From Oscillospiraceae bacterium (lineage in GTDB: Bacteria > Bacillota > Clostridia > Oscillospirales > Ruminococcaceae): a stretch of 6,767 bases of DNA. This document shows positions 5,687 to 6,767 of the stretch, piece after piece; the stretch's first letter is position 1; every line of letters begins with the position of its first letter. The stretch spans positions 1 through 6,767 of the forward strand of contig JAFQND010000098.1 in the NCBI GenBank assembly GCA_017396055.1, written 5' to 3'. The notes under the pieces were generated by a model. The model searched no databases, had not been told where the DNA came from, and saw only the letters and a program-made list of their open reading frames with translations. Position numbers and translations under genes: made by a program.

Positions 5687-5953
5687 ATGCTTAGAAAATC
5701 ATGGAAAATTCCGGCCGCTATCTTTGCCGCACTGATCCTGGCAGCAGCCTGCGTTCTGTTTCTGCCCTCATCGAAAGAGAGCACCCCGGAAGAAACCTAT
5801 CGCATTGTCACCGGGGAAAATAAAGAACAGCTCGTATCCGGCTCCGAACCGGGCAGCTATATCATCCGTCCCGATGGTGAAGGTACTGTGCAAGTTCACC
5901 TCTGGACCTATCAGAGAGTTCCCTCCTGTCAGGGAATGATCAGACCCCGCTGA
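5687..5953 (+). CDS. Small membrane-anchored or lipoprotein-like protein, unknown function
   Basis: 88 residues; I do not recognise the family. Residues 1-7 are basic (MLRKSWK), 8-26 a hydrophobic segment, then a short outward-facing domain rich in Gly, Ser and Thr (EETYRIVTGENKEQL, GSEPGSYIIRPDGEG, TVQVHLWTY) that looks like beta-strands and turns. C22 in LAAAC resembles a lipobox, but position -3 is Ala rather than Leu/Val/Ile and the hydrophobic run continues beyond it, so a transmembrane anchor is as likely. The start is set by a perfect AGGAGG (5672-5677), 9 bases before ATG 5687; the longer frame from 5636 lacks such a site. It is a single-gene unit between two terminators; the second starts 7 bases after the stop, which argues for an intact gene rather than a truncated one. 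The promoter was not identified. A role at the envelope next to the wall peptidase is guesswork. Confidence 0.68.
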   Translation: MLRKSWKIPAAIFAALILAAACVLFLPSSKESTPEETYRIVTGENKEQLVSGSEPGSYIIRPDGEGTVQVHLWTYQRVPSCQGMIRPR

Positions 5954-5960
5954 ATACTGA

Positions 5961-5997
5961 AAGTCCCCGCTCCATACGGAGCGGGGGCTTTTGTTTT
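5961..5997 (+). terminator. Terminator of the small gene, possibly shared with the convergent gene
   Basis: CCCCGCTCC (5965-5973) pairs with GGAGCGGGG (5978-5986) around loop ATAC. AAGT/GCTT flanks extend the stem to 13 pairs with one G-U. The tail TTTTGTTTT (5989-5997) runs into the stop codon of the minus-strand URO-D gene (5998-5996). Read leftward the tail is only ACTTTCAG, so termination of the opposite gene here would be weaker. Confidence 0.88.
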
Positions 5998-6767
5998 ACT
6001 GATTCTGGAAAACGTCGGCCATGGCGAGAATGTTCTCTGCGGGGACATCAAAGGCCAGCGCATGGGTAGGCGCGATAATCAGACCGCCGCCGTGCCGCAG
6101 AGTCTCCATGATACGATGGCACTCTGCCTTGACGCCTTCAGTGGTGGCATAAGGCAGGCAGCGCTGGGTGGATACACCGCCCCAGAAGGTCAGCTTATCG
6201 CCGTAGAGTTCTTTCATTCTGACGATGTCATAGATCTCGGGCTGGAAGGTCTGATAGCAGTCAAGACCGATCTCAATAAGGTCGGGGAAGATCTCATGAC
6301 AGTCGCCGCAGGAGTGCTGCGAGACGAATTTTCCGGCTTCCTTGACTCTCTTGTACATCCGTGCCATGCGGGGTTTGATGAAACGGCGCCAGTGAGCGGC
6401 GCCCATGATCAGGCCGTGCTGCTGACCCCAGTCGTCGCCGAAATGGATAGCATCGAAATCATATTCCAGTGCGATATCCACGATGCGGAGATTGTATTCA
6501 CAGATCCTGTCCAGAAGGGCCTCCAGTTCATCGGGACAAAGAATCATATTGGCAAGGGTGTTTTCCATACCCATCAGGCTCCACGCTCTTTCATACATGG
6601 AAAAGCCGATACTCGCCATGGAAAAACGGTCACCTTTTTCCGCCTGTACCTTTTCAAACACGGCGCGAAGACGTGCCTCGTCAATGATGGGGAACTCATA
6701 ATCGTTATCTTCCAGATCTTCGATCAGATAATCATTCACCACACCGATCTCTTTATCGGCACCGGTA
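5996..6767 (-). CDS. URO-D superfamily protein, C-terminal part (partial, runs off right edge)
   Basis: 256 codons and the TAA stop (5998-5996) are visible. The frame stays open to the window edge (TGADKEIG precedes the GTG at 6742), so that GTG is not the start. Visible landmarks, numbered from the edge: V9-VNDYLIED; YERAWSLMG (58-66); HFGDDWGQQHG (108-118); the HxCG motif QHSCGDC (150-156); WGGVSTQRCLP (195-205); and a C-terminal GGGLIIAPTHAL ... VPAENILAM. This is the pattern of the uroporphyrinogen-decarboxylase superfamily branch that also holds MtaA/CmuA-type corrinoid methyltransferases, whose zinc is held by H-x-C and a later Cys. Here H151 and C153 are present, but the later position appears to be Thr/Ala in APTHAL, as in many clostridial paralogues. 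It is therefore probably not a haem-pathway HemE. The substrate cannot be told from this fragment; no corrinoid protein gene is in view. Confidence 0.85.
   Translation of the reverse strand, partial: TGADKEIGVVNDYLIEDLEDNDYEFPIIDEARLRAVFEKVQAEKGDRFSMASIGFSMYERAWSLMGMENTLANMILCPDELEALLDRICEYNLRIVDIALEYDFDAIHFGDDWGQQHGLIMGAAHWRRFIKPRMARMYKRVKEAGKFVSQHSCGDCHEIFPDLIEIGLDCYQTFQPEIYDIVRMKELYGDKLTFWGGVSTQRCLPYATTEGVKAECHRIMETLRHGGGLIIAPTHALAFDVPAENILAMADVFQNQ

Noticed and set aside
3850..5784. A 644-codon open frame on the minus strand, antisense to the secreted peptidase gene
   Set aside because: It is a by-product of the biased third codon positions of the real gene. It has no ribosome site or promoter, its composition is Gly/Ala/Val/Asp-rich without domains, and it crosses a terminator and the start of the next gene.

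Overview
The window looks like chromosomal DNA of a moderately GC-rich Firmicute, most likely a gut-type member of the Clostridia. This rests on the strong AGGAGG/AAAGGAG ribosome sites, textbook sigma-A-type promoters, U-tailed hairpin terminators, and family matches such as a zinc-ribbon XRE regulator, a ricin/SH3b/LytM secreted hydrolase and a clostridial-style URO-D paralogue. The lineage is inferred from general family knowledge, not from a search. I see no mobile element, CRISPR array, tRNA or rRNA.

Layout. Positions 1-571 (minus strand) hold the first 190 residues of an ABC exporter subunit that runs off the left edge. A 429-base divergent control region (572-1000) follows. It carries a minus-strand promoter that would give the exporter mRNA a leader of about 290 bases, and a plus-strand promoter that would give the regulator mRNA a leader of only about a dozen bases. 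The regulator (1001-1768) is an XRE helix-turn-helix protein fused to a four-cysteine zinc ribbon and a conserved C-terminal domain. Just after it, an exact-consensus promoter drives a two-gene operon: a ribokinase-like PfkB kinase (1848-2741) and a ketopantoate reductase PanE (2743-3678), one base apart, closed by a strong terminator.

A secreted cell-wall enzyme follows (3898-5553): signal peptide, two tandem beta-trefoil lectin domains, SH3b and an intact M23/LytM peptidase, ending in its own terminator. A small membrane-anchored protein of 88 residues (5687-5953) stands alone between two terminators. The right edge (5996-6767, minus strand) holds the C-terminal 256 residues of a URO-D superfamily protein that converges on it.

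How the genes work together: the exporter and the regulator are arranged as a divergent regulator-transporter pair. The kinase and PanE form a translationally coupled metabolic unit linking sugar phosphorylation with pantothenate/CoA precursor synthesis, or a related 2-oxoacid reduction. The lectin-peptidase acts outside the cell on peptidoglycan. Nothing here is clearly a new system. The points most worth a second look are the divergent control region, the kinase-PanE pairing, the duplicated lectin module and the orphan 88-residue protein.
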